NCBI RefSeq assembly: GCF_023898315.1
Contig: NC_064622.1
Coordinates: 173,000,178-173,064,177, forward strand
DNA: 64,000 bases
From: Schistocerca nitens
Lineage: Eukaryota; Arthropoda; Insecta; Orthoptera; Acrididae
Direction: 5' to 3'
In this document: positions 1-9,934 of the stretch, piece by piece
Numbering within the stretch: position 1 is the stretch's first letter
Layout: each line of letters starts with the position of its first letter
Notes under the pieces: generated by a model
The model's database searches: none
What the model saw: the letters and a program-made list of their open reading frames with translations, nothing else
Told to the model about the DNA's origin: nothing
Position numbers and translations under genes: made by a program

Positions 1-394
1 TATGAATTCAAAAAGCATCTTACATATAAATTCTTATCTGCTGATGTATGAAGTCTGGTTATTCCGTAACAACGTTTATGAAATATTTTGACTGGAAAAT
101 ACATCAATGTTGTGTAGTTTGCGTTGTTCATGTTAAAAGCGATGTATTCAATGAAGTGTTTTATCGCATAGTGAAATATAAATGGAACTTCTCAGTAGCG
201 GTTTCTGTCTGTATATTCGGGTTAATCCCAGGAACCACTGTAGGGACTTTGATACGGTTTTGACTGAAAGGGAGACTGAGTCAGGAGGAGTATTCTTTCA
301 TACAATTTATAAAAATTTCAAGAAATCGGCTGAAAGCAAATGAATTAAAATCCTGCTCTGCTGTGAATACAGTAACGTTGGCGTCTACCTATTA
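1..394. other. no recognisable feature
   Basis: AT-rich sequence with only short chance ORFs on either strand. I see no terminal repeats, tRNA-like boxes or protein motifs. Confidence 0.5.
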
Positions 395-1206
395 ATGGCA
401 CAACTCCTTGGAATCATCCACACACAGAATTGTTCCCTGGTAAAGGGTGCTTCGTGTCAGTGTTGCTTGGCAGTGAGTACTCCGTACTTAAGATACGCGG
501 CAGAGGGTGCTTCGGAGCAGTGTTACGTGGTAGAGCGCGCTCTCTACCGATGTTACATGGTGAAAGATGCCTCGTAACGGTGTTGTGTCTCTGAGGTTGT
601 TTCGTAGCAATCTTACATCGTGGAGCGTGCTCTCTACCGATGTTGCATGGTACAAAGTGCTTCTCACCAATTGGCAGAGGGTGCTTCATACCAAAGTAGT
701 GTGGTACAGGTTGCTTCGTACTGATGTCATGTGGAAGAGATTGCCTCCTGCCGGTGTTGCCTGGCAGGAGCTGCTTTTTACCAATGTTGCACCTCAGGGT
801 CTGTTACATACCGATGTTGCGTGGTGAAGGACGCTTCATACCATGTTGTCAGATGGAGGGTGCTCCGTGACAATTGTGCATGGAAATGAAAATGAGCGTT
901 TAGCGTCATCGGCCGAGAGGCTCCTTACGGGGCAGGTCCGGCCGCCTTGGTGCAGGTCTTACTACATTCGACACCACATTGGGCAATATGCGCGCCGGAT
1001 GAGGATGAAATGATGATGAAGACAACACAACACTTAGTCCCTGAGCGAAGGAAATCCCCGACCTAGACGGGAATCGAACCCGGGCCCCTTAGGACAGCAG
1101 TCTGTCATGCTGACATTCAGCTATCTGGGCGGACACAGTTGTGTGTGGCAGAGGGTGATTCAAGCCGACGTTGCGTATCAGAGAGTACTTGGTACTGACG
1201 TTTCAC
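395..1206 (+). repeat. degenerate ~30-bp minisatellite, interrupted
   Basis: Consecutive units share a loose pattern of about 30 bp built around ggtgcttcgtaccgatgtt followed by g-tggta. There are roughly 15 units from 395 to about 881, and two more resume at about 1134-1206 after a SINE (882-1132). Because the unit is close to 30 bp, one frame (567-827) shows a 10-residue repeat with a recurring TDVAW-like core. Many units are mutated and there is no codon-like conservation beyond the period, so I read it as a satellite rather than a gene. Confidence 0.75.
882..1132 (-). mobile_element. tRNA-derived SINE, family B
   Basis: Read on the minus strand it starts with gtccgcccagatagctga, an A-box-like start, and has the B-box-like ggttcgattcccg about 50 bases on. 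A body containing catcatcatttcatcctcatc follows. A second copy in this window (52929-53163) has the same organisation and a clean target duplication. The flanks here (acaattgtgcatgg and acagttgtgtgtgg) could be a diverged target duplication or two minisatellite units. This is not a functional tRNA: the cloverleaf is degraded and the body is long. Confidence 0.75.
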
Positions 1207-1638
1207 TCGGCGCCCCCAATCTGCGGCGGGCTGCGCACTTACTTGATACCGTGTACCCAGTATGGTACTGGTTGACTAAAATAACCTTCTCCTGGCTTAG
1301 CCGGACGGGATCTCACATGATACTTCATTCCTTTTTATATATTTTTTTTTTTTACATGACTAGCACGATAGCACGATTCTTTCGTCTGAAGATGAAATTT
1401 ACATTACGAAACTTGGGTAATGTGTACGATTTTATCCAAATAAAGGATTTTTCAAGCACAACTGGGGAGCGGACTTATTCATAATGACAAAGTTTTTCTT
1501 TTTATTCCGGAGAAAATTCAGAAAATAAAGCAAAGTGTAAATTATGTCGGTTATGATGAACAGTTAGAGGAATGACCAACATAAAGTTAAGAAAATTACA
1601 TAATGATATTCAGTGACGTATTTAGCTCGTAATGAATT
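1207..1638. other. no recognisable feature
   Basis: AT-rich sequence with a short T run near 1347. There is no convincing ORF or repeat structure. Confidence 0.45.
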
Positions 1639-1783
1639 AATAATAAATGAAAAGCACCAGTTTGCTCCTGTTCTACAATATTACTTTTATTGCTAACCGG
1701 TTTTCGGCTTACAAGACCATCTTCAGACATTTAAAGTAATATTGTAGAACAAAAGCAAACTGGTGCTTTTCATTTATTATTAT
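1639..1783. repeat. inverted repeat with ~50-bp arms (foldback/MITE-like)
   Basis: The left arm (1639-1685, with aaaagcaccagtttgct and gttctacaatatta) is repeated in inverse orientation at 1735-1783. There are only a few mismatches and the loop is about 50 bp. The loop carries ccggttttcggcttacaaga and ccatcttcaga. It has no coding capacity. It could be a small foldback transposon or two element ends joined back to back. Confidence 0.7.
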
Positions 1784-2494
1784 AATGTTGTTCTACCAAG
1801 AACCGACGGAAGATTCTGTTAATATCGTAATGAATTCTTTGAGCTGAACGTGTGTCTCGACAGTACCGAATACAAGCGGTACAAAATTTGGTTGTTACTT
1901 TTCTAGCCGTAAGTGCGACAAATGTAATCGCCATATGGCGCTCATTACAGTGGTGCAAACTGAAAAACACACAAGGGTATCTTCTAGCTACGACGTCCTG
2001 GAATCATGCCCTGAAATTTAGGTGGTGCATGAACGGCGAGCGCACGCTGCTCTTCCGACGCAGCGCAGTGACGGCAGCCGAATGGTGTTCGACCTACAGT
2101 CGAGGCTGTCGCCACGGGCACCCTCAAAGGAAGGAAATCTCATATACGGCGACACCCCAGCCGACTGCCTCATTAGGGGTCGCGCTGCCTCTTACTCTGC
2201 TCCGCCTGTTATCGCGGCGCACCCTAAGCGTTTGATCTGCCCGACGTTTTCCCCCACATCCATCTATCTCGTTCTGAAATAATAATAAGACTCGCCTGAT
2301 AGTACTGCGGATTAGCTAGAAAGAGCACGTTACTGCACCCTTCAATTTACGCCACTAATCGGATAAAATAGTTGTTTTGCACCGATACCTTTCGAAAATG
2401 ACAATGTCATTCGATTTGAATAGTTTGCAACGTACGTTCCTAACTAAATGAAAAAAAAAAAACAATTGCCTGGTGACTAACTCCCCTTTTCCTG
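1784..2494. other. no recognisable feature
   Basis: Contains a moderately GC-rich patch (about 2030-2230) with overlapping short ORFs in two frames. Neither shows a domain that I recognise. Confidence 0.4.
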
Positions 2495-2505
2495 TTGTTA
2501 CCAAG

Positions 2506-2708
2506 GGCCGGCCGCGGTGGTCTCGCGGTTCTAGGCGCGCAGTCCGGAACCGTGCGACTGCTACGGTCGCAGGTTCGAATCCTGCCTCGGGCATGGATGT
2601 TTGTGATGTCCTTAGTTTAGTTTGGTTTAAGTAGTTCTAAGTTCTAGGGGACTAATGACCACAGCAGTTGAGTCCCATAGTGCTCAGAGCCATTTGAACC
2701 ATTTTTTT
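2506..2708 (+). mobile_element. SINE family A (leucine-tRNA-like head), full length
   Basis: Starts ggccggccgcggtgg. It has the polymerase III box B ggttcgaatcc, the conserved body gtccttag...ttaagtagttctaagttc, and ends with gagccatttgaacca plus a T run. The flanks give a target duplication ttgttaccaag (2495-2505 and 2707-2717), which shows retroposition. Read antisense, the head encodes the peptide MPEAGFEPATV, a common false gene in repeat-rich genomes. Confidence 0.95.
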
Positions 2709-3000
2709 GTTACCAAGGTGATTTAACAGAACTGGCTAACAGGTCGAAAGTTTGTAGCTGGAGGCTCCTGAAAAGAACCATCTGAGTCCAAGTCTTGTGA
2801 CAAATTCAGTTTAGTCAGGGGGTATTTGAGACTATCTGGCAACCACTGCTTCTCACCTTCAGATATATGCCTCAAAGTGACTGCTCTTTGGCCCACCCAG
2901 AGACACATGTGACTTAAATAAAACAGGAGTCCAATAGACTGGCACACAGAGCCCTTGACGGCTGTTTTGAGGGAGACAAACTTCATAACAAGGATCCATA

Positions 3001-3197
3001 ATGATTCAAATGGCTCTAAGCACTATGGGACTTAACAGCTGAGGTCATCACTCCCCTAGACTTAGAACTACTTAAACCTAACTAACCTAAGGACATCACA
3101 CACATCCATGCCCGAGGCAGGATTCGAACCTGCGACCGTAGCAGCAGCGCGGTTCCGGACTGCAGCGTCTAGAACCGCTCGGCCACAACGACCGGCC
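3001..3197 (-). mobile_element. SINE family A, full length
   Basis: Reverse-complement copy of the family: attcaaatggctctaagc at the tail, aggattcgaacctgcgacc at box B, and ctcggccac at box A. It is flanked by atccata at 2994-3000 and 3202-3208, a short likely target duplication. Confidence 0.93.
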
Positions 3198-3415
3198 GTG
3201 CATCCATAGTATCTTCGTGTCACATTAGATAGAAAACTTTCTTTTAAGGAATCTTGGCAAGAATATCTACTAAACTCAGAACCCGATATAACATTCTTCG
3301 TAAGCTCTTTGGCACTTGATGGGGATCGATACCATACACTCTTCAAATATCAACACTCGGACTGGTATACCCGACTTTTGAGAACTGTGCTTCTCTCTAG
3401 CTATACAGTCCATAT

Positions 3416-3700
3416 GTGAAAAAGATGGACATAAAACTTAACGAATCCATGCGCACTGGTAGAGGGTCAATACAATTTACTCTTACGTACCGTTTACCCA
3501 TCATGGGCCACATTCCACTTCCTGATACCAGACTGAAGAAAGCGCTACTACTAGAATACCACAAGACTGTTTATAATCCGGACCTTCCAGTACTGAACGA
3601 TATACTCCCTGTGGAGAGAAAAATTTTAAGATCAAAACATCCCACTCTCATCACAGCCAGGATTATTACGGAAAACAAATTCACTGTCATCAAGGAATGA
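3416..3700 (+). pseudogene. unrecognised 94-codon ORF, possible retrotransposon C-terminal fragment
   Basis: Encodes 94 residues with no stop and a fairly normal composition: charged N-terminus, a YHKTVYNPDLP segment near residues 49-60, then RKILRSKHP. The segment order loosely resembles the short tails of non-LTR retrotransposon ORF2 proteins, but I cannot name a family with confidence. There is no upstream reverse transcriptase and no splice context. It could also be a chance ORF. Confidence 0.25.
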
Positions 3701-4524
3701 AAACGCCATTGGCAAGAAAACTGTCCTTGACAATTCCAGAAATTTCCCTAAATCCAGGAGAAACCGTCTGGATGTAATCAACCTCCGGCAATTTGAACTA
3801 ACCTGAACTGCATCCGAACTCCATAAGATGGGCAAATCTTCATCATCATCTTGTAATTGTGATGTAGAACAAAAGAGAGTTGCTCATCTACCAAAATGTC
3901 CCGTACATGCTTCCAAGGGTCCTTTCAAAGATTTTTTGACCTTGAGGAGTGGTGTGGTAAACTACACAAAAGACCTTGATGTTCGTCTACAGCTGTTGTA
4001 GTTTGTGTTATATTACTCTGGTGAGCTGTTTTGAAATGCTGATATGCTGTAGTTTATAATCTTTGTATGTGTAAAGCTATCCTTGTTATTCAAAAACTGT
4101 CAATGAACGCCACACGATAAATAAATTATAAATTACCAAGCCAACATAACGAATTTATGTCCTTGATGTGAAGGTGTGATTGCAGGCTCTCTAGCCATGG
4201 TAACGCAAGTGGTCCTGTAAAGCGAACTAAACGTGCCACTGTCGACGAAGGATCTGTTAACTAGCAGACATGCATTAATTCTGTGGATTACATTATTAAT
4301 GGATCAAGTTTTTATAATTGTCGCCAGCCTCGCTTCAGCTCCTGGTAACTGTCTTGCACTTGAATAAAATCCAAAATCCGATCTGTAGACTGCAAATATT
4401 AGTTCACAGTCAGTATTGCTTACTCACATTGTTACCATAGACACTCAAATCATTGTATACTATCTGCCATATCGTTATTTTTTACGTAAGTACGATGAAA
4501 AAGGGTACTGATGTGTGTCATGGA
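3701..4524. other. no recognisable feature
   Basis: Ordinary AT-rich sequence with no repeat boundary or coding signal that I can support. Confidence 0.4.
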
Positions 4525-4672
4525 CTGTGCGGCTTATCCCGGCGGCGGTTCGAGTCCTCCCTCGGGAATGGGTGTGTGTGTTTGTCCTTAGGATAATTTA
4601 GGTTAAGTGGTGTGGAAGCTTAGGGGCTGATGACCTTAGCAGTTAAGTCCCATAAGATTTCACGCACATTAT
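4525..4672 (+). mobile_element. SINE family C, 5'-truncated
   Basis: Box B-like ggttcgagtcctccctcgg is followed by gggtgtgtgtgtttgtcc and the body ggataatttaggttaagt. It ends with agcagttaagtcccataaga. The body shares the order and several words (gtccttagg, ttaagt, ggggctgatgacc, gttaagtcccata) with family A, but the 3' end differs. Further copies lie at 23967 and 45496. Confidence 0.85.
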
Positions 4673-6439
4673 GAAGTGCTGATGTGTGAAACCCTGCTCT
4701 GATGTAAAAGAGAGCTTTCTGTCTCAAATCAGAACACGTTAAATAAATAAATACTACTATTTGCTCGAGGTATTTCTGTGTTATCGATTTTAATTAGCCT
4801 TCGAATCACATTACGACTATAGTTCCTGAATCTTGAGTTGTTTAGAAACAATCAGTTATTAAACTTAGCCCACTAACTTCGGTTACTATATTCCACATAT
4901 TAGTTTCATTTTTTACTTGGTTAACGTTGCTGATTGTTGCCATAAACACTCCTTTTGCTGGAGAGTTAAATCTATATCTTCCAAATACGTTACAAGTGTT
5001 GCTGAAAGTTTCTCTACTCTCTACTTCATCCAACTCTCAGTTGTGCTGACGGTTGCTTTCAATGGGAGATTTGATCTCTGGAACACTGCTGCGAATTCTT
5101 CAGCAGTTAACAACTTATATTTTAATATTCTCACCCACAGGGTTGCTTATACGGTCTACTGAAGCATCTGCTTGGTATGATGCTGTTTTTCATATTGGAA
5201 GTCTCAGAGTTTCACCTAATCTAACAAATCCTCATGCGCTCTCCACACCTACTGCGGACTCGAGTGACAGTTTCAGTGTACAGTGCATACATGACGCATT
5301 CAGGGTGTCGTCAAAAGTCTCTAGCGTGTAGCGTATATCGAGGAATCTACGCCTCTCGCTTAGACACTTCTCAGCTGAAGACCGTCGAGCACCGAGCAGT
5401 CCTGGGAACGATGTTGCAGATAGATACATACGAAGAGACATAGCGAGTGACGCTAACTGTCTTCATCTGCGGAAGGAACTGAGAATGTTCTCAGAATTCA
5501 AACGACAGACTTCGTAGTTCCGACATGAGTGGGATCTGCAGCTAACTGCAACCTGTTATCTCAACAGTTCCCGGGATGAAGCTCTTCCACAAGCAAAATA
5601 TTACTCCAGGATACTCACCGAGTGCACGCTTCATTCATTCCCTTTCCTTGTCATTATTTCTTGCTTCTGCCGAAGAGTACATAGTATTACCGCCTACACC
5701 GAAACTCTGATCGAATAAGAACTTTTCTGAAAGCTCGTCGTTTCGGCATGTAAGAGATACACTTTATGTGGAGGAACATCTTGTCGTTTATGGCACGAAC
5801 TTGTTTCGTGCCGTCCTGTGTGAAGAAAACTAAGTGATGCTTCCGTAAGTTAAGATCATAAACGGTCCAGTTACTGGCAGAACAACATTTTTTTCCGAGC
5901 TCTGGACCAATGAAAACATTTGTTAGCTAAAGAAATGAGATCATTTTGAGACGTGCAGACTTTCACTGGACACTGTAGTGGTAGTGAATGGGCGCCCCAT
6001 GAAGGTATCTAGCCGGAAAGGAAGGCGAGTGACCAGTGTATCTGTTATTGCTATTTAGTTTATTCATGCTGCTCCCTTCGGCAGAATGGTTGCAAGGCGA
6101 AAATACTCAATTTACCACTACGGATGATCTCTCCACAGAGGCAGACAGATAAATCGCGAAGTTCGCTCTTTCAGAAATATTGCACCTCCTCTCCCGCCCC
6201 ATTTGGTCCTGGTCTTGGATTTCTGCAACTGTTAACAACGCTTCCGTTACTGATGGCAGTGGTGGGATAATAAGCACAGGCGTTCAGTCAGATGTTAAAA
6301 CAGGAGTCTTATGCTGCTGCACATTGGTGTTTGCAGCATTCCTGTTCTTTTTCTAGATCTTGGTAAGGATCATTTGATTGTATTTTTCTTCAGTTAGGCG
6401 TACGGGCATTCTGATAATTTCTCTATTTATACGTAGCTA
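4673..6439. other. no recognisable feature
   Basis: About 1.8 kb without a supported element. Short overlapping ORFs around 4842-5443 occur on both strands and look random. Confidence 0.4.
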
Positions 6440-6450
6440 GTGAACATCAT

Positions 6451-6600
6451 CAAAAATGGTTCAAATGGCTCTGAGCACTATGGGACTTAACTTCTGAGGT
6501 CATCAGTCCCATAGAACTTAGAACTACTTAAACCTAACTAACCTAAGGACATCACACACATCCATGCCCGAGGCAGGATTCGAACCTGCGACCGTAGCAG
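6451..6600 (-). mobile_element. SINE family A, 5'-truncated
   Basis: Runs from the tail (aaaaatggttcaaatggct) to just past box B (gattcgaacctgcgacc), so about 50 bp of the tRNA-like head are missing. The target duplication gtgaacatcat sits at 6440-6450 and 6600-6610. The truncation therefore happened at insertion rather than by later deletion. Confidence 0.93.
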
Positions 6601-6655
6601 TGAACATCATACGTCATACGTCATTAGCTGGTGAACATCACACGTCACCCATCAT
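6601..6655 (+). repeat. short local direct repeats next to SINE
   Basis: The word tgaacatca plus cgtca/catcatta recurs two to three times in about 55 bp (gtgaacatcatacgtcatacg..., ggtgaacatcacacgtcac). It is probably a small local duplication. Confidence 0.5.
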
Positions 6656-6660
6656 TAGTT

Positions 6661-7785
6661 AGGAGCTGCATAGGTCACAAGCAGGAGGGCGCCAATTAAT
6701 GTCCATTATTTGGTAGGAGACGCTACAGGAACGAGTAAAAGTTTTAGTTACTCTCCCTTGATACTGTCAGATGGGAGAACGATAATCAAACCAGTTAATT
6801 AATGTCGTAAACAAAAAAGACAATGTTATAATGAATTCAAACGCTAAGGTACCAGTGAACGTACTGAAACCACATGGTACATTATACACTCTGTGCCTCT
6901 TCTTCCACAGATGGCCGGTAACCCATTCCACTACGGCATATATCATAGGTGTTGTTATCACAGCAAAATGATACAAATGCAATATGACGTGAATCACACA
7001 AAACAGATGTCGACCTTTCCGCCAGATCTGGTGGGAGAGAAGAGAACGTAGTTTCTGTAGCAGGGAAACTTTTTCTTTCCGGGCGCGAGTTCTTACCTAC
7101 GTTATTATCAACCTCTCCAAAGCCGAATGTAGGAGCGCCCTGTTGTTACATATAACTTTTATTCCAACACTACGCCTACGAAATACTGAATTACAGACGT
7201 CTGCCTCTTAACACGTAGCAATCCCCTTTCTCTCTGGTGACTGTGAAGAAGTAAAGCGTCGTACAATCCATGTGACACTGAAGACGTTAGTTACCTTTCC
7301 TTGAGTGTACAGTCTGCGCCCAGGACTCACAGAGATAGATCAGAATCGTATTTCAAGGCACACAAATGGTGTATCAGGTATGCTAAACAGGCTTATGGTC
7401 AGGTAACGTGACGAACAGAAGCATACTCAAGTTAATGTACGTGAAACTATTGTGAAAGAACTCGGCAGCGGTGGGGTGGTGTATTCTTAAGGTGGAGAAT
7501 GCCTCCTGTGTACTTCGTGTATGTATAAACAGAGTGGACAGAAACAGTCTGAAAACTTATACCAAAGAAAAACCGAAAACAGCCGCATATTTTCAGAAGT
7601 TATTTTCTTTAAGGGACCAGTTTCAACATCTCATTAATTCCATCTTCAGGACCAATGCACTCCATGTATAGACAGTCAGATACATCGGTATATGCTTGCA
7701 TAACTGGAGCCATCAGTATCTGGGTTCCGTGAATGCGTTTTTGGAGTGTTAGGTGAAGACTGGACAGCAACAGCCTCCATGGAAA
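6661..7785. other. no clear gene; isolated element-end motif near 7600
   Basis: Mostly unassigned. At about 7605-7655 the words gggaccagtttcaacatctc and ccatcttcagg recall the inner parts of the foldback elements at 1639 and 44157. This could be a single orphan end. Confidence 0.35.
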
Positions 7786-7787
7786 TA

Positions 7788-9209
7788 CACTCCTGGAAAT
7801 GGAAAAAAGAACACATTGACACCGGTGTGTCAGACCCACCATACTTGCTCCGGACACTGCGAGAGGGCTGTACAAGCAATGATCACACGCACGGCACAGC
7901 GGACACACCAGGAACCGCGGTGTTGGCCGTCGAATGGCGCTAGCTGCGCAGCATTTGTGCACCGCCGCCGTCAGTGTCAGCCAGTTTGCCGTGGCATACG
8001 GAGCTCCATCGCAGTCTTTAACACTGGTAGCATGCCGCGACAGCGTGGACGTGAACCGTATGTGCAGTTGACGGACATTGAGCGAGGGCGTATAGTGGAC
8101 ATGCGGGAGGCCGGGTGGACGTACCGCCGAATTGCTCAACACGTGGGGCGTGAGGTCTCCACAGTACATCGATGTTATCGCCAGTGGTCGGCGGAAGGTG
8201 CACGTGCCCGTCGACCTGGGACCGGACCGCAGCGACGCACGGATGCACGCCAAGACCATAGGATCCTACGCAGTGCCGTAGGGGACCGCACCGCCACTTC
8301 CCAGCAAATTAGGGACACTGTTGCTCCTGGGGTATCGGCGAGGACCATTCGCAACCGTCTCCATGAAGCTGGGCTACGGTCCCGCACACCGTTAGGCCGT
8401 CTTCCGCTCACGCCCCAACATCGTGCAGCCCGCCTCCAGTGGTGTCGCGACAGGCGTGAATGGAGGGACGAATGGAGACGTGTCGTCTTCAGCGATGAGA
8501 GTCGCTTCTGCCTTGGTGCCAATGATGGTCGTATGCGTGTTTGGCGCCGTGCAGGTGAGCGCCACAATCAGGACTGCATACGACCGAGGCACACAGGGCC
8601 AACACCCGGCATCATGGTGTGGGGAGCGATCTCCTACACTGGCCGTACACCACTGGTGATCGTCGAGGGGACACTGAATAGTGCACGGTACATCCAAACC
8701 GTCATCGAACCCATCGTTCTACCATTCCTAGACCGGCAAGGGAACTTGCTGTTCCAACAGGACAATGCACGTCCGCATGTATCCCGTGCCACCCAACGTG
8801 CTCTAGAAGGTGTAAGTCAACTACCCTGGCCAGCAAGATCTCCGGATCTGTCCCCCATTGAGCATGTTTGGGACTGGATGAAGCGTCGTCTCACGCGGTC
8901 TGCACGTCCAGCACGAACGCTGGTCCAACTGAGGCGCCAGGTGGAAATGGCATGGCAAGCCGTTCCACAGGACTACATGCAGCATCTCTACGATCGTCTC
9001 CATGGGAGAATAGCAGCCTGCATTGCTGCGAAAGGTGGATATACACTGTACTAGTGCCGACATTGTGCATGCTCTGTTACCTGTGTCTATGTGTTTGTGG
9101 TTCTGTCAGTGTGATCATGTGATGTATCTGACCCCAGGAATGTGTCAATAAAGTTTCCCCTTCCTGGGACAATGAATTCACGGTGTTCTTATTTCAATTT
9201 CCAGGAGTG
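7788..9209 (+). mobile_element. complete Tc1-like DNA transposon (1422 bp)
   Basis: The ends are imperfect inverted repeats of about 28 bp: cactcctggaaatgg... at the left, and the complement of tttccaggagtg at the right. TA dinucleotides flank both sides (7786-7787 and 9210-9211), the standard target duplication for this superfamily. A second, inner pair of related words (attgacac and tcagac/tcagatac) lies inside each end, as in Tc1 elements with double transposase-binding sites. A possible polyadenylation signal aataaag lies at about 9147. With both ends and an intact ORF, it may still be mobile or only recently silenced. Confidence 0.95.
8032..9054 (+). CDS. Tc1-like transposase, intact (340 aa)
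   Basis: Catalyses cut-and-paste transposition of the element that encloses it, acting in the nucleus on the element's terminal repeats. The chosen start gives MPRQRGREPYVQLTD and follows a non-coding leader; the frame is open upstream to 7753 but that part has no family character. Residues ~10-50 form a helix-turn-helix (GWTYRRIAQHVGREVSTVHR), followed by an RRPGTGPQRR GRPR-like linker. A second helix-turn-helix lies near residues 90-120. The catalytic acidic triad is visible: D155 in VVFSDESRF, D244 in FQQDNARPH and E277 in SPIEHVWDW. There are no stops or frameshifts. One oddity is that only 32 residues separate the second Asp from the Glu, against 34 in typical Tc1 (DD34E) proteins. Length is normal for the family. 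Confidence 0.95.
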   Translation: MPRQRGREPYVQLTDIERGRIVDMREAGWTYRRIAQHVGREVSTVHRCYRQWSAEGARARRPGTGPQRRTDARQDHRILRSAVGDRTATSQQIRDTVAPGVSARTIRNRLHEAGLRSRTPLGRLPLTPQHRAARLQWCRDRREWRDEWRRVVFSDESRFCLGANDGRMRVWRRAGERHNQDCIRPRHTGPTPGIMVWGAISYTGRTPLVIVEGTLNSARYIQTVIEPIVLPFLDRQGNLLFQQDNARPHVSRATQRALEGVSQLPWPARSPDLSPIEHVWDWMKRRLTRSARPARTLVQLRRQVEMAWQAVPQDYMQHLYDRLHGRIAACIAAKGGYTLY

Positions 9210-9210
9210 T

Positions 9211-9576
9211 ATGTTTGCGGTTGCCTACAGAGCCATAACTGTACACAGTTGTGCTCCGCTTCTTCCGAAACATATCGACAGCACTAATATCTAACTTCTG
9301 GACACCAGAAATCGTAGGGGGGGAAGCTCGGGACTGTATGGAGTATGTGTAAGAACTTCCCACAGAAACCTCTGCAGCTTAGTTGAAGCAACCTTGGAAA
9401 CATGTGGGGTCTGCCCAGTAGGTGGCAAAATATCCACGAGGAAAGATGTCCATCGCATTGTCAACATGTTTTGGAGAAATAGAGGTTATTTCCCTTCCAT
9501 TTTAGTAGTTTTGAACTACAATTGTTAAGAACATGCTGTAATGTGCAAAGATGTCCTAAGCTATGATAGTTTACTT
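9211..9576. other. no recognisable feature
   Basis: Short gap between the Tc1 element and the next SINE. I see nothing supportable. Confidence 0.45.
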
Positions 9577-9588
9577 CATCACTACAAT

Positions 9589-9788
9589 AAAATGGTTCAA
9601 ATGGCTCTGAGCACTATTGGACTTAACTTCTGAGGTCACCAGTCCCCTAGAACTTAGAACTACTTAAACCTAACCAGCCCAAGGAAATTACACACATCCA
9701 TGCCCGAGGCAGGATTCGAACCTGCGACCGTAGCGGTCTCGCGGTTTCAGACTGAAATGCCTAGAACCGCTCGGCCCCACCGGCCGGC
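9589..9788 (-). mobile_element. SINE family A, full length
   Basis: Complete reverse-strand copy from aaaatggttcaaatggctc to accggccggc. The flanks catcactacaata and taccactacagta are a diverged target duplication, so this is an older insertion than several others here. Confidence 0.93.
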
Positions 9789-9934
9789 TACCACTACAGT
9801 AGAGGGAAATATTTTGTTCGTATGGCACTGGGTCTGCATTCAGCAACGATTTATATTTTCACATTAGGTGAGTACCTATCATTACTGGGTATGTGTTTAT
9901 TCGAATTCTATTAGTCCATTTCCTCCTTCCCGCT

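Noticed and set aside
2355-2594. Short ORFs beginning MPEAGFEPATV and similar on SINE antisense strands
   Set aside because: They are the antisense reading of the tRNA-like SINE head and recur at each copy. A classic false gene prediction.
2640-2690. Hammerhead-like CTGATGA word in the SINE family A body
   Set aside because: In some copies ggggactgatgacc occurs, but there is no GAAA core and no stems I or III. Not a ribozyme.
7753-8031. N-terminal extension of the Tc1-like transposase frame
   Set aside because: The extra 93 codons begin outside the transposon's left end (7788) and run through its terminal repeat. The family-type start is at 8032.
7609-8567. Long minus-strand ORFs opposite the Tc1-like transposase (216 and 130 codons)
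   Set aside because: Shadow ORFs opposite a GC-rich coding sequence, with no family resemblance.
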